Source: UBA4582 sp002389265 (GTDB lineage: Bacteria; Pseudomonadota; Gammaproteobacteria; Pseudomonadales; Azotimanducaceae). From it: a DNA stretch of 64,000 nucleotides. This document shows, in pieces, positions 43,605 through 51,675 of the stretch. Position 1 is the first letter of the stretch; each line of letters starts with the position of its first letter. Under the pieces are notes generated by a model that saw only the letters and a program-made list of their open reading frames with translations, made no database searches and was not told the DNA's origin. The stretch lies in assembly GCA_943788825.1 (NCBI GenBank), contig CALSRT010000002.1, positions 496,001 to 560,000 of the forward strand, read 5' to 3'. A program made the translations under genes and the position numbers.

Positions 43605-43912
43605 TCGAGCCTAACAATACCGGTGAGTCTCGACGTTATCGTTGGGGCTGGCCGATTTTTGTCTGACGCAATCTGTAACCCAGCGCCTTGTCTTTTTGAC
43701 AAGAGGTACTGCCGCTAGCAGGAGGTCTCTATGACGCGATCAATCCAACTCGTGATTGAGTGATCTGAGCATTTGACGACCTTTTGACTGCTGGCATCTA
43801 TCGCTTCTAGAGCGACCTGCAGACAGCAAAATTGCCAAAAAACCAGTATCGGCCTAGTCGAGTGGGTTCGCTTCCGCTATATTGAGTCGAAGAAATTCAA
43901 GAGGCGAGAAAA
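43605..43912. other. Upstream region of the quinohemoprotein gene, with a short leader ORF
   Basis: 308 bases without a conventional gene. It contains a 10-codon ORF with a perfect ribosome-binding site (see next entry) and, further on, the likely promoter of the PQQ dehydrogenase. I could not assign clear -35/-10 elements. Confidence 0.4.
43731..43763 (+). CDS. Ten-codon ORF with a strong Shine-Dalgarno (possible leader peptide)
   Basis: MTRSIQLVIE, followed by TGA, starts nine bases after AGGAGG (43720-43725). The strong ribosome-binding site is unusual for such a short frame. It could be a translated leader that tunes the PQQ dehydrogenase gene 150 bases downstream, the remnant of a decayed gene, or chance. 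No repeated regulatory codon is present. Confidence 0.3.
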   Translation: MTRSIQLVIE

Positions 43913-46093
43913 ATGATGAGAAACCTGGTAATTGTGATCGTGATTGTTGCAGCCGGATTTGGACTTTATAAGTTCACGCAAGAACCGCCTGCCACAAGCC
44001 CGACCGCTGCCGTTGCAACCGGCGCTGATAACAGCGTAGCGCCCACGGTGGGCATGATCGATGAGGAGCGAATCAAGAATGCCGAGAGTGAGCCTGGGAA
44101 CTGGCTGGCCTATGGTCGTACCTACGAGGAGCAGCGTTTCTCGCCTCTGGAGCAAATCAATAAAGACAGCGTTGCGAACCTCGGTCTGGCCTGGTTTAAG
44201 GATATGCAGAGCAATCGTGCGTTGGAGTCGACCCCCATCGTCGTGGATAACATGATGTTTCTGACAACGGCCTGGAGCCGGGTCTACGCGCTGGATGCCG
44301 TCACCGGTGAGACAATCTGGTCCTATGACCCAGAAGTGCCCGGCGCGTGGGCGCGCAAAGCCTGTTGTGACGTGGTCAACCGCGGCGTAGCGGTCTATAA
44401 AGGCCGGGTCTACGTGGCCAGCCTTGACGGTCGCCTGATTGCTCTGGATGCCGCAACCGGTGCAGAAGTCTGGAAGATCAATACCCTGACGGATCGTAGC
44501 CGCGATTACACTATTACCGGTGCGCCCCGGGTGGCTAATGGCAAGGTCTTTATTGGTAACGGTGGCGCTGAATATGGCGTTCGCGGTTATGTTACTGCCT
44601 ATGATGCCGAAACCGGTGAGCAAGTCTGGCGGTTCTATACGGTACCGGGTAACCCAGATGAGCCCTTTGAGAGTCCCGAAATGGAAATGGCCGCCGAAAC
44701 CTGGAAGGGTGGCGAGTGGTGGAAAATCGGCGGTGGCGGCACAGTCTGGAACTCCATCGTCTATGACCCTGAATTTAACCAGCTCTATCTAGGCGTGGGT
44801 AACGGCACTCCCTGGGCGCGAGCGATTCGCTCGCCCGGTGGCGGTGACAATCTGTTCCTGTCTTCTATTGTAGCTGTGGACGCCGATACGGGTGCCTATA
44901 AATGGCACTATCAAACAACGCCCATGGATAACTGGGACTATACCGCCGTGCAGGACATTGTGCTGGCCGACCTGGAAGTTGACGGGGTGGATCGTAAAGT
45001 GCTGATGCAGGCCCCCAAAAATGGTTTCTTCTATGTGCTGGATCGGTCTAACGGCGAATTGCTGCGAGCCAACAAGTACGTCACCGCCACGTGGGCAACT
45101 CACGTGGATATGACCACGGGCCGCCCTGTGGAAGACCCCGCCTATGATTATCTGGACAAGACCAAGTGGATTCTGCCGGGACCATTAGGTGGTCACAACT
45201 GGCAGGCTATGGCGTTTGATCAGAAACGGCGTCTGGTGTTTATTCCGGCCATGGAAAATCCCCTGGCCTATGCCATGGATGAAGAATGGCAAAATACCGG
45301 CGTTTACAAACATGTTGTGGGCGGCTGGAACACGGGCGTTGAGCTTGGCAACATCATTCAGGTTATGGGCCAAGATGGTATTCCGCCCAAGGCGCGGGGT
45401 TATCTGAAAGCCTTCGATCCGTTGACCGGCGAAGAAAAGTGGGCGGTAGAGCAAGTGCACCACTGGAATGGCGGTACCCTGGCCACCGAAGGTGGGTTGG
45501 TTTTTCAGGGTAACTCCCTGGGTGAAGTGAAAGCCTATGATTCGGATACTGGCGATGTGCGCTGGTCCTTTAACGCTTATACGTCGTTTCTCGCGCCGCC
45601 GATAACTTACCAGATTGACGGTATTCAATACGTCGCTATTCTGGCGGGTACGGGTGGTGGTGACCTGTTTGGTGGCGAGTCGAACAACCTGGCATCCACG
45701 ACCTATGGTAATTTTGGCAAACTGCTGGTCTTCAAGTTAGACGGTAGTGCAGAGCTGCCCCAACCGACGGCGTTAGATCGCAGCATTCCCGAACAGCCCG
45801 CCAGTGATGCGTCCGCTGAAGATATAGCCCGTGGCGATAATGTGTATCACTCTAACTGCGCGGTCTGTCATGGGGTGCTGGCACGCTCCAGTGGAGTTGT
45901 TCCCGATCTGCGAATGACTAATGCCACTCGGCATGGGTTATACAATGAGATTGTGCTGGGTGGCATTCTAGCCGGTACCGGAATGGCCAGCTTCGCTGAC
46001 CTGCTGGACGAAAACGATGTGGAGAAGGTGCGAGCTTACGTGATTCAGCGTGCTAACGAAGATCGAGCCGCCGCAGCCGCGGCAGCCGATTAG
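43913..46093 (+). CDS. PQQ-dependent quinohemoprotein alcohol dehydrogenase
   Basis: A 726-residue alcohol dehydrogenase of the methanol/ethanol (quinoprotein) family with a fused cytochrome c. After an N-terminal membrane/export helix comes the eight-bladed beta-propeller with repeated tryptophan-docking motifs (for example LDAVTGETIWSYDPE, DAATGAEVWKI). Cys151-Cys152 form the vicinal disulfide against PQQ. The active-site Asp lies in DNWDYTAVQD; the residue two places on is Thr, not the extra Asp diagnostic of lanthanide enzymes, so a calcium enzyme is predicted. The C-terminal haem site CAVCH is at about 649-653. It oxidises an alcohol in the periplasm and passes electrons to cytochrome. 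PQQ synthesis genes are not nearby. Confidence 0.95.
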   Translation: MMRNLVIVIVIVAAGFGLYKFTQEPPATSPTAAVATGADNSVAPTVGMIDEERIKNAESEPGNWLAYGRTYEEQRFSPLEQINKDSVANLGLAWFKDMQSNRALESTPIVVDNMMFLTTAWSRVYALDAVTGETIWSYDPEVPGAWARKACCDVVNRGVAVYKGRVYVASLDGRLIALDAATGAEVWKINTLTDRSRDYTITGAPRVANGKVFIGNGGAEYGVRGYVTAYDAETGEQVWRFYTVPGNPDEPFESPEMEMAAETWKGGEWWKIGGGGTVWNSIVYDPEFNQLYLGVGNGTPWARAIRSPGGGDNLFLSSIVAVDADTGAYKWHYQTTPMDNWDYTAVQDIVLADLEVDGVDRKVLMQAPKNGFFYVLDRSNGELLRANKYVTATWATHVDMTTGRPVEDPAYDYLDKTKWILPGPLGGHNWQAMAFDQKRRLVFIPAMENPLAYAMDEEWQNTGVYKHVVGGWNTGVELGNIIQVMGQDGIPPKARGYLKAFDPLTGEEKWAVEQVHHWNGGTLATEGGLVFQGNSLGEVKAYDSDTGDVRWSFNAYTSFLAPPITYQIDGIQYVAILAGTGGGDLFGGESNNLASTTYGNFGKLLVFKLDGSAELPQPTALDRSIPEQPASDASAEDIARGDNVYHSNCAVCHGVLARSSGVVPDLRMTNATRHGLYNEIVLGGILAGTGMASFADLLDENDVEKVRAYVIQRANEDRAAAAAAAD

Positions 46094-46107
46094 CGGCGAG
46101 CTATCGT

Positions 46108-46665
46108 TCAGCGGCCTTTCGGTGGCAGCGAAGTGCGAGGCAGGGCTTTAAACTGTAGCCCTGTCTCCCGTTCCTGAACCGCGGCGACGGGCATGAGGTT
46201 AGGATCAACCTTGATGATCGTTGTGTCAGCTTGCGCCACTGGTGCCAGCTCGACGCGACTCAATTGGCCCTCCACGGTCTGGCCCTCGTCAATCTGGCGC
46301 AGGGCATTCTCAACTTTCTCCGCCATCTTGACGTCGTAAGGCAGATGATAGGCGCGAGGCTCAGCCATCAGCTTACCCGTTGGCGCGGTGGGTTGAATCC
46401 AAAGGTAGATGCTGCCGGTCGTCTTCTGAGACTTATCCGGTTCGCTGATCATGGCCCAATGTAGCTGGAACCGCTGTGGCAGTTCTTCGGTCACGGGCCA
46501 GCCCTGCAGGTCTTTCAAGCCCAAGTAAGTGCCTACATACAAGCCTGAGACCAGAATCACCAAGAAGATTTTGAAGCTGACGGTGCGGCGAGTGGCGATC
46601 AGGAGATAGAGCAGCAAAGCGCCCATGACCGCATAAGCGATGGCCAAAATTTGAACCGAGATCAT
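46108..46665 (-). CDS. Membrane protein, third gene of an ExbB/ExbD-like operon
   Basis: A 185-residue protein with two N-terminal membrane helices (about residues 3-22 and 32-50, AVMGALLLYLLIA and FLVILVSGLYVGTYLG), then a soluble domain of about 130 residues that reads QLHWAMISEPDKSQKTTGSI and EKVENALRQIDEGQTVEGQL, and a C-terminal proline-rich tail. I do not recognise the family. Its start overlaps the stop of the ExbD-like gene by 4 bases (ATGA), so the two are translationally coupled. It is the last gene of the operon and convergent with the PQQ dehydrogenase. The operon context suggests a third subunit of a proton-driven complex. Confidence 0.85.
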   Translation of the reverse strand: MISVQILAIAYAVMGALLLYLLIATRRTVSFKIFLVILVSGLYVGTYLGLKDLQGWPVTEELPQRFQLHWAMISEPDKSQKTTGSIYLWIQPTAPTGKLMAEPRAYHLPYDVKMAEKVENALRQIDEGQTVEGQLSRVELAPVAQADTTIIKVDPNLMPVAAVQERETGLQFKALPRTSLPPKGR

Positions 46666-47285
46666 GGGCCTTTTCCTGAGGTGATTTGTGTCAGTAGCGC
46701 TTTGGGTAGACCGCTGGTGCTTGCCACGGCGCCGCTATTATCCAGCACAAAACGGGTGGCGGTGACTTCCATGCCGGCGCGATTCAGCGAGTGAACGCCA
46801 TAATAGACCAGGGTCACCACCGGATTGAGCTTTTCAACCTTGACACTCACGGGCACAGGCTCATTGTAGTTGGCGTTGTAATGCAAAATATTCACCACGT
46901 ACTCGCCGGGAATCCAAGCGCGAATAGACACAGATTCCTGGTTGATGGGATTGGTGACCATTTTGCCGTTGATCATCATCTGATCCTGCACGGCGCCACG
47001 ATCGTCCCGGTCCAGGTGCATGGTGCCAGTATCTTTATTGTCGAACCACAGAACCACGCCGCTGGGGTCTTCTACCAGCACATCGATGTCGTCGGGATGA
47101 CCGTCGGGCCAGTTGATGGTGATCAAAAATTCGGCCTTGACCGTCACATTGCCTTGCTTGTTCGGTTCAGCCATAAGGATAAACGCGATGAGAAACATAA
47201 AGGCAAAGCCCAGCAGAGTATTGAACAGCAGATCAGTAAATGCGTTAGTAGTTGAACCTGGGCGAGTGAACCTTCTACGCATCAT
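46662..47285 (-). CDS. ExbD/TolR-like anchor with a different periplasmic domain
   Basis: A 207-residue protein. A single N-terminal membrane helix (about residues 17-40, FTDLLFNTLLGFAFMFLIAF) carries an Asp (Asp18) where ExbD and TolR have the proton-conducting aspartate. The periplasmic part is not the usual ExbD/TolR fold: it reads INWPDGHPDDIDVLVEDPSG, MHLDRDDRGAVQDQ and IRAWIPGEYVVNILHYNANY, resembling the beta-sandwich of YfaP/DUF2135-type domains (DxDLHVxxPxG and GxYxVxV). Thus a proton-driven anchor seems to have exchanged its peptidoglycan/TonB-type domain for another binding domain. Its start directly abuts the stop of the ExbB-like gene. Confidence 0.85.
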   Translation of the reverse strand: MMRRRFTRPGSTTNAFTDLLFNTLLGFAFMFLIAFILMAEPNKQGNVTVKAEFLITINWPDGHPDDIDVLVEDPSGVVLWFDNKDTGTMHLDRDDRGAVQDQMMINGKMVTNPINQESVSIRAWIPGEYVVNILHYNANYNEPVPVSVKVEKLNPVVTLVYYGVHSLNRAGMEVTATRFVLDNSGAVASTSGLPKALLTQITSGKGP

Positions 47286-48044
47286 CTAAACGGCAGGCCG
47301 GCTGAGGGTCGGCAAGATGTAGATATCAACCGCAATGGCAAGCTTGTCAACGAGCCGTGATGCAGCGGTGTCCAGCATCTCATATTGCAAGCCCAGCAGG
47401 GTGCTGGTGATCAGGCCGGCCATGGTGGTGTAGAGGGCCACGGCCATGCCGCCGCTCATTTGCCCCAGCAGTTGCTGCAGGACATTAGGGTCAAAGTCCG
47501 TAAGCTCGCCGACGGGGCTCAACATCATAATAAACCCGAGAATGGTACCCAGCAGACCCAATTTCAGTAACATATCGGCAGCCCAGTGACCGAAGGTATA
47601 GCGCGTCATCAGGCGTTCAGCTAAGACCTCTAATAGTAATTTATGGTCAAGCTCGACCGTAACTCGCCGCTGGGACTTCTGCACCAGCTCTTGCAGATAG
47701 TCTGCGCAGATCCCCGACGTCACAGGCTGTCCCTGAATGTTGAGTCCCTCGGCGTTAAGCGTCACGTCACCCGGTTCAAGGTGCGTGATGCGAGACTGCA
47801 GTTCGTCGATCACTCGCGTGTCGGTGGCGAGCTGTTTAACCAGCAGCAGCCAATGCAAGCTGAGAATGCCATAGAGCAGCAGGATAACGTATGAGATGTA
47901 ACTGCGGTCACTGCTCAGGGCGGTGGTCAGCCAGCCGCGCTCAGCGACAATAAAAAATCCAAACAGCACCAGGCCAATCAGGATGAGTGATTTGATTAAG
48001 AGATGGTAATGAGTAACCAGAGATAAGTTTCGCATCGGTAGCAT
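47286..48044 (-). CDS. MotA/TolQ/ExbB family proton channel protein
   Basis: A 252-residue inner-membrane protein. Membrane segments lie at about residues 16-34, 48-68, 155-177 and 187-212. The last two contain the MotA/TolQ/ExbB signature: LGLLGTILGFIMML and GMAVALYTTMAGLITSTLLG. Between them is a cytoplasmic region of about 85 residues. Such proteins make the pentameric stator that uses proton flow to drive a partner. The partner gene, an ExbD-like protein, follows with no gap. No TonB gene and no Tol-Pal or flagellar gene is nearby, so this is a separate proton-driven system. ATG 48044 or 48035 may be used. Confidence 0.9.
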   Translation of the reverse strand: MLPMRNLSLVTHYHLLIKSLILIGLVLFGFFIVAERGWLTTALSSDRSYISYVILLLYGILSLHWLLLVKQLATDTRVIDELQSRITHLEPGDVTLNAEGLNIQGQPVTSGICADYLQELVQKSQRRVTVELDHKLLLEVLAERLMTRYTFGHWAADMLLKLGLLGTILGFIMMLSPVGELTDFDPNVLQQLLGQMSGGMAVALYTTMAGLITSTLLGLQYEMLDTAASRLVDKLAIAVDIYILPTLSRPAV

Positions 48045-48184
48045 CGCGTCGTGACAGTTTGGTCAAGAATAGCACTCGACGACGCAGAAGGTATATCTTT
48101 GGGGGCGCACATTCATAGCCAAACAAAAGTCTAAAAAAAGCGGTGTGGCGCATGACGGACGGGTTTGAGGCTCAGAACAAAAGC

Positions 48185-48529
48185 TTACTTAAAGCGAATT
48201 TTGATACCCGTCGTGATTGACGGGCCGACGGAAGTCCGACGAGGACGGTCGTCGCTTTCAGCGGTTTTTATTACGAGCTGCGCGCCGAGGCTGCCTCGTG
48301 ACGTATCACGAATCGCCTGATTTCGTTCGAGTTCGTTGGCATCAGCCCAGTGAGCGACGTCTCGTGTGACGAATAGATAGCGCGGGCCTAACTTTTTAAA
48401 AGGTAACCGGATTGATTTTTCAGCCAATCTACCGAATAGCGATTGGTTGGAAATTCCCAGATGCTCGGCAAGATCTTCAATAACCATGACGGGGCCATAT
48501 TTTTCGAGTAGTGCTTCCAGCGTCGTCAA
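48185..48529 (-). CDS. Small helix-turn-helix protein
   Basis: A 114-residue protein starting at TTG. The N-terminal third is a helix-turn-helix (about residues 16-40, VIEDLAEHLGISNQSLFGRL), followed by a wing-like RLPFKKLGPRYLFVTRDVAH. The arrangement resembles PrtN-like or excisionase-type DNA-binding proteins. The C-terminal half is charged and Ser-rich. An internal ATG (48487) would cut off the first helix and has no ribosome-binding site. It lies 140 bases behind the channel operon and about 560 bases from the T6SS cluster, divergent from tssB, and so is a candidate regulator for the T6SS. Confidence 0.7.
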   Translation of the reverse strand: MTTLEALLEKYGPVMVIEDLAEHLGISNQSLFGRLAEKSIRLPFKKLGPRYLFVTRDVAHWADANELERNQAIRDTSRGSLGAQLVIKTAESDDRPRRTSVGPSITTGIKIRFK

Positions 48530-49087
48530 CGATCTCTGTCCTCGAGGGTCTCGTATTGCCTGTGCTCAATATATTCATAGTTAGTCACAACGTTAGCCTC
48601 CTAAGTCGTTGAAGGCGTAACTGAACTTAGGTTCCTGAAGCTTGGTGTTGCCGCACTTTTAATACCGTCTATGTGGTTGGCTGCTGGCTTCAATGGGTTG
48701 AGCTGCATTATGGTTGAAAAGAATAGGTCAGGCTCGGTGACGTTGCAAGCAGTGCAAATGTTCGGTTCAGTGCAGATTGACAGTATCGACGAGATAGTAA
48801 TTTCAGCCAATGTTGCGATTCTAATAGCGCCCATAAGTTTTCTTTGACAGACACAGGGCACCTATGCAAAGGTCGTCTATGGGGAAGAAAGGGTATTCGA
48901 TTCCCTAGATTTTTGTGGTAAGTGACAACGAGGGCATGTTGTTACTATCAATAATGGATAGCGCTAAAAAATTTTCTTTTGAGTGAAAATCGCCGAAGCC
49001 TTGCTTGGGAGCGCTGCAAACCCCTACGTTGAGATTTAATTTTTTTGGCCAGCTGGCTATCTTGTCGCTATACCGGAGGTTTTATAT
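48530..49087. other. Upstream region of the T6SS cluster
   Basis: 558 bases between the helix-turn-helix gene and tssB, notably A+T-rich after 48890 (for example AAAAAATTTTCTTTTGAG). It should hold the main T6SS promoter. I see no clear sigma-54 site. A 77-codon leftward open frame in it is listed separately with low confidence. Confidence 0.45.
48601..48834 (-). CDS. Doubtful small ORF
   Basis: A 77-residue frame beginning MGAIRIATLAEITISSILSI, containing three Cys (SICTEPNICTACN) and a Pro-rich C-terminus. There is only a weak AAAGAAAA before its start and no recognisable domain. It points away from tssB. I list it because it is the longest frame in the region and lies upstream of the T6SS, but it may well not be a gene. 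Confidence 0.2.
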   Translation of the reverse strand: MGAIRIATLAEITISSILSICTEPNICTACNVTEPDLFFSTIMQLNPLKPAANHIDGIKSAATPSFRNLSSVTPSTT

Positions 49088-49582
49088 ATGTCTTCTCGAT
49101 CCAAATCAGCGGGTTCCGTTGCGCCCAAAGAAAGAATTAATATTAGTTATCGCCCTGCCATTGGCTCAGCAAAGGAAGGCGTCGAGCTCCCCTTCAAAAT
49201 GCTAGTGTTGGGGGATTTTACGCAGAGCGAAGAGACTGCCGTGCTCGAGGATCGCGCGCTGATTAATGTCAACAATCGAAACTTCGATGACGTCATGGCG
49301 GAGTACGATCTTTCCCTTGATTTCAGTGTTGACAACAAGATGCTCAACGATGATTCAAGCATAAACATCTCGCTGAAAATCAATAAGTTAAGCGATTTTG
49401 AGCCTGATAATATCATCGATCAAGTGGAAGAGCTGAAAGAGGTTTTAAAGCTCAGAGAGGCGCTGAAGTCCCTTAAAGGACCGCTGGGTAATTCGCCGCA
49501 GATGCGAAAGCGTATCCATGCGCTGCTAAGTGATGAAGTTACGCGGACTAGCCTGATGAAAGAAATCGGCTATAAAAAATAA
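49088..49582 (+). CDS. tssB: T6SS contractile sheath small subunit TssB
   Basis: A 164-residue TssB (VipA/IglA). Its start after CCGGAGG is unambiguous. The family pattern is present: PKERINISYRPAIGSAKEGV, ELPFKMLVLGDFTQ, the conserved NFDDVMAEYDLSLDFSVDN and the C-terminal helix LSDFEPDNIIDQVEELKEVL. With TssC it forms the sheath, which contracts to push the Hcp tube and spike into a target cell. It leads a 14-kb rightward cluster in which all genes are on one strand and most overlap or nearly abut. Confidence 0.97.
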   Translation: MSSRSKSAGSVAPKERINISYRPAIGSAKEGVELPFKMLVLGDFTQSEETAVLEDRALINVNNRNFDDVMAEYDLSLDFSVDNKMLNDDSSINISLKINKLSDFEPDNIIDQVEELKEVLKLREALKSLKGPLGNSPQMRKRIHALLSDEVTRTSLMKEIGYKK

Positions 49583-49637
49583 ACCCCATTTTAGCGGTTC
49601 AGCATAACCAGGGTAATGAATCCCAGGAGTAAAGAAC

Positions 49638-51092
49638 ATGGTAGAAGCTACAGCACAACAGGACACATTGATCGCAAGCATACTTAGCTTGAGTAAATTC
49701 ACTGATGACGAAGACAGTCTCGCGATCGCGACCACAGGTATGCAATCGCTCTTCGAGCGCGTCTTCGATCAGGTCGATAATTTTGCAGACATCCGCGTGG
49801 ATAAGCGCTTCGTTGAAGACTTAATTGACGAGTTAGATGAGAAGTTAAGCCGTCAAATGGACGAGATTCTGCACAATGAGGAGTTTAAAGCGTTAGAGGC
49901 CCCCTGGCGCAGCCTTAAATTTCTGACAAGTCGAACTAATTTTGCTGAAAATATCAAAATATCCATGCTGTCTGTTCGCCAGGACGAGTTGTTGGATGAT
50001 TTTGCAGACGCAGCCGACATCACCGAGTGTGGGCTTTATCGGAAAGTCTATACAGATGAATATGGTCAGTTCGGTGGCGAGCCTTTCGGTGTCATGATCG
50101 GGAACTATGCACTGAGCCCGTCTGCCGCAGACGTCGCGCTCATGACGCACATGAGCGCACTCTCTGCCATGACTCATGCGCCGTTCATCGCCGGTACTCA
50201 TCAAAGTTTTTTTGGAATTAATAGCTACTCAGAAATTCCCCATCTCAAGCAGGTTGAAGCGATGTTTGAGGGGCCGCAGTACTTTAAATGGCGAGCATTT
50301 AGAGACAGTGATGATTCACGCAATCTCGGTTTGACCTTGCCTAGGTTCATGTTGCGCGCGACCTATGGTGACAACATACCCGTCAAAACCTTTGATTACC
50401 AAGAAGGTGCGAGCCAAGAAGGTGATTATTTGTGGGGTAATGCTGCATTTGCTTATGCGACGCGATTAACCGACAGTTTTGCCCGCTATCGTTGGTGCCC
50501 GAATATTATTGGGCCGCAATCTGGCGGTAGTGTTCACGATCTGCCCATCGACGTCGTCGAAGAGGCTGGCCTCAGTCGAGTAGTTGGTCCCATCGAAACG
50601 GCGATCTCAGATCGCAAAGAGTACGAACTATCTGAGTTGGGGTTCATTCCGTTGACGCTGCGCAAAGATGCCGACAGTGCCGTGTTCTTTTCGTCGAACT
50701 CGACCCAGAAGCCAAAGAAATTCACCAGTGATGATGATGGGCGGCAAGCTGAAATGAACTACAAGCTGGGTACGCAGCTACCCTATTTGTTTATCGTCAA
50801 CCGGCTTGCGCACTACATCAAAGTCCTTCAACGAGAGAACCTGGGCGGCTGGAAAAGCCGTGGCGATCTAGAAATGGAGCTTAATAAGTGGATTCGGCAA
50901 TATGTAGCCGACCAAGATAATCCGTCTGCAGCGACCCGCAGCCAGCGACCTTTACGAAAGGCCGGTTTGGAGGTTGTTGAGGTGGACAATGATGCAGGCT
51001 GGTATCAGGTGACGATGGAAGTCACACCGCACTTTAAGTTCATGGGCGCGAATTTCACACTGTCGCTCACGAGTATGCTCGAGCGAGCATAG
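49638..51092 (+). CDS. tssC: T6SS contractile sheath large subunit TssC
   Basis: A 484-residue TssC (VipB/IglB), the larger sheath subunit, of standard length. Family blocks are LIDELDEKLSRQMDEILHNE, EAPWRSLKFLTSRTNF, YTDEYGQFGGEPFG, FKWRAFRDSDDSRNLGLTLP (quoted in part) and the C-terminal MEVTPHFKFMGANFTLSL. It partners with TssB, encoded 55 bases upstream, by beta-strand exchange. The GAGGAGTAAAGAAC-like CCAGGAG leader gives a normal start. This is the canonical copy; a second TssC-like domain occurs in the fusion protein at 57934. Confidence 0.97.
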   Translation: MVEATAQQDTLIASILSLSKFTDDEDSLAIATTGMQSLFERVFDQVDNFADIRVDKRFVEDLIDELDEKLSRQMDEILHNEEFKALEAPWRSLKFLTSRTNFAENIKISMLSVRQDELLDDFADAADITECGLYRKVYTDEYGQFGGEPFGVMIGNYALSPSAADVALMTHMSALSAMTHAPFIAGTHQSFFGINSYSEIPHLKQVEAMFEGPQYFKWRAFRDSDDSRNLGLTLPRFMLRATYGDNIPVKTFDYQEGASQEGDYLWGNAAFAYATRLTDSFARYRWCPNIIGPQSGGSVHDLPIDVVEEAGLSRVVGPIETAISDRKEYELSELGFIPLTLRKDADSAVFFSSNSTQKPKKFTSDDDGRQAEMNYKLGTQLPYLFIVNRLAHYIKVLQRENLGGWKSRGDLEMELNKWIRQYVADQDNPSAATRSQRPLRKAGLEVVEVDNDAGWYQVTMEVTPHFKFMGANFTLSLTSMLERA

Positions 51093-51148
51093 TCTCGCTT
51101 TATGAATAAAAAATTAGATCGTATTAAACAAAGTTCAAGGAGTAGAAA

Positions 51149-51667
51149 ATGCCTAGTGAAATCTACATGTCAATCAACGACCCCGATGGCAACCTAACTG
51201 AGGATTGCTGCGGCAAGGAAAGTATCGGATCTTTCTTTAAGTCTGATCATGACGAAGAGTCTCTGATACTGGCCTACAACCATAAGGTGAGTGTCCCGAC
51301 CAACACCTTAACCGGACAGGTTACGGGTACCCGCAAACACGAGTACCTAGAGGTCACGAAGTTTATCGATAAAAGCTCGCCGCTGTTGGTTAATGCTGTG
51401 ACAGCACCAACTGATCTTGAGGTTGTGTTACGTTTTTTTAGAACCCCGGATGAAACCAGCGCTGGAGAACCTGTTGAGTATTACAACATCACGCTGAACC
51501 GCGCCAAGATTGTCAGCATTGAGACGATTTCGCCAAACATCTTAATGCCGGAAAACGATGGCTATGTGCCCTATGAATTGGTTCGTTTTACCTATGGCCA
51601 AATCCAGTGTGATCATGTCGTCTGCGGCACAACCGCGATTGATGACTGGTCTGGAGAAGGTGAGTAG
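51149..51667 (+). CDS. hcp: T6SS tube protein Hcp (first copy)
   Basis: A 172-residue Hcp (TssD), the ring-forming tube subunit that is also secreted. It opens MPSEIYMSINDPDG and shows the typical KVSVPTNTLTGQVTGTRKHE and EYLEVTKFIDKSSPLLVNA strands, then VEYYNITLNRAKIVSIETIS, in an Hcp1-like order. AAGGAG precedes the ATG. It follows tssC after 56 bases. A second, divergent Hcp is encoded at 59652, so this cluster may make two kinds of tube or cap rings. Confidence 0.96.
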   Translation: MPSEIYMSINDPDGNLTEDCCGKESIGSFFKSDHDEESLILAYNHKVSVPTNTLTGQVTGTRKHEYLEVTKFIDKSSPLLVNAVTAPTDLEVVLRFFRTPDETSAGEPVEYYNITLNRAKIVSIETISPNILMPENDGYVPYELVRFTYGQIQCDHVVCGTTAIDDWSGEGE

Positions 51668-51675
51668 AAAAACCA

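Noticed and set aside
43877..44623. 248-codon leftward frame opposite the PQQ dehydrogenase
   Set aside because: A shadow of a high-GC third-position gene; the plus strand carries unmistakable quinoprotein motifs.
46108..48044. Zorya-type (ZorAB) defence system
   Set aside because: The channel and anchor pair is similar in kind, but no ZorC/ZorD or nuclease gene is adjacent and the anchor lacks an OmpA-like domain.
48900..49087. Sigma-54 promoter before the T6SS cluster
   Set aside because: TTGGCC-like bases are present at about 49046, but the GG-N10-GC spacing is not met.
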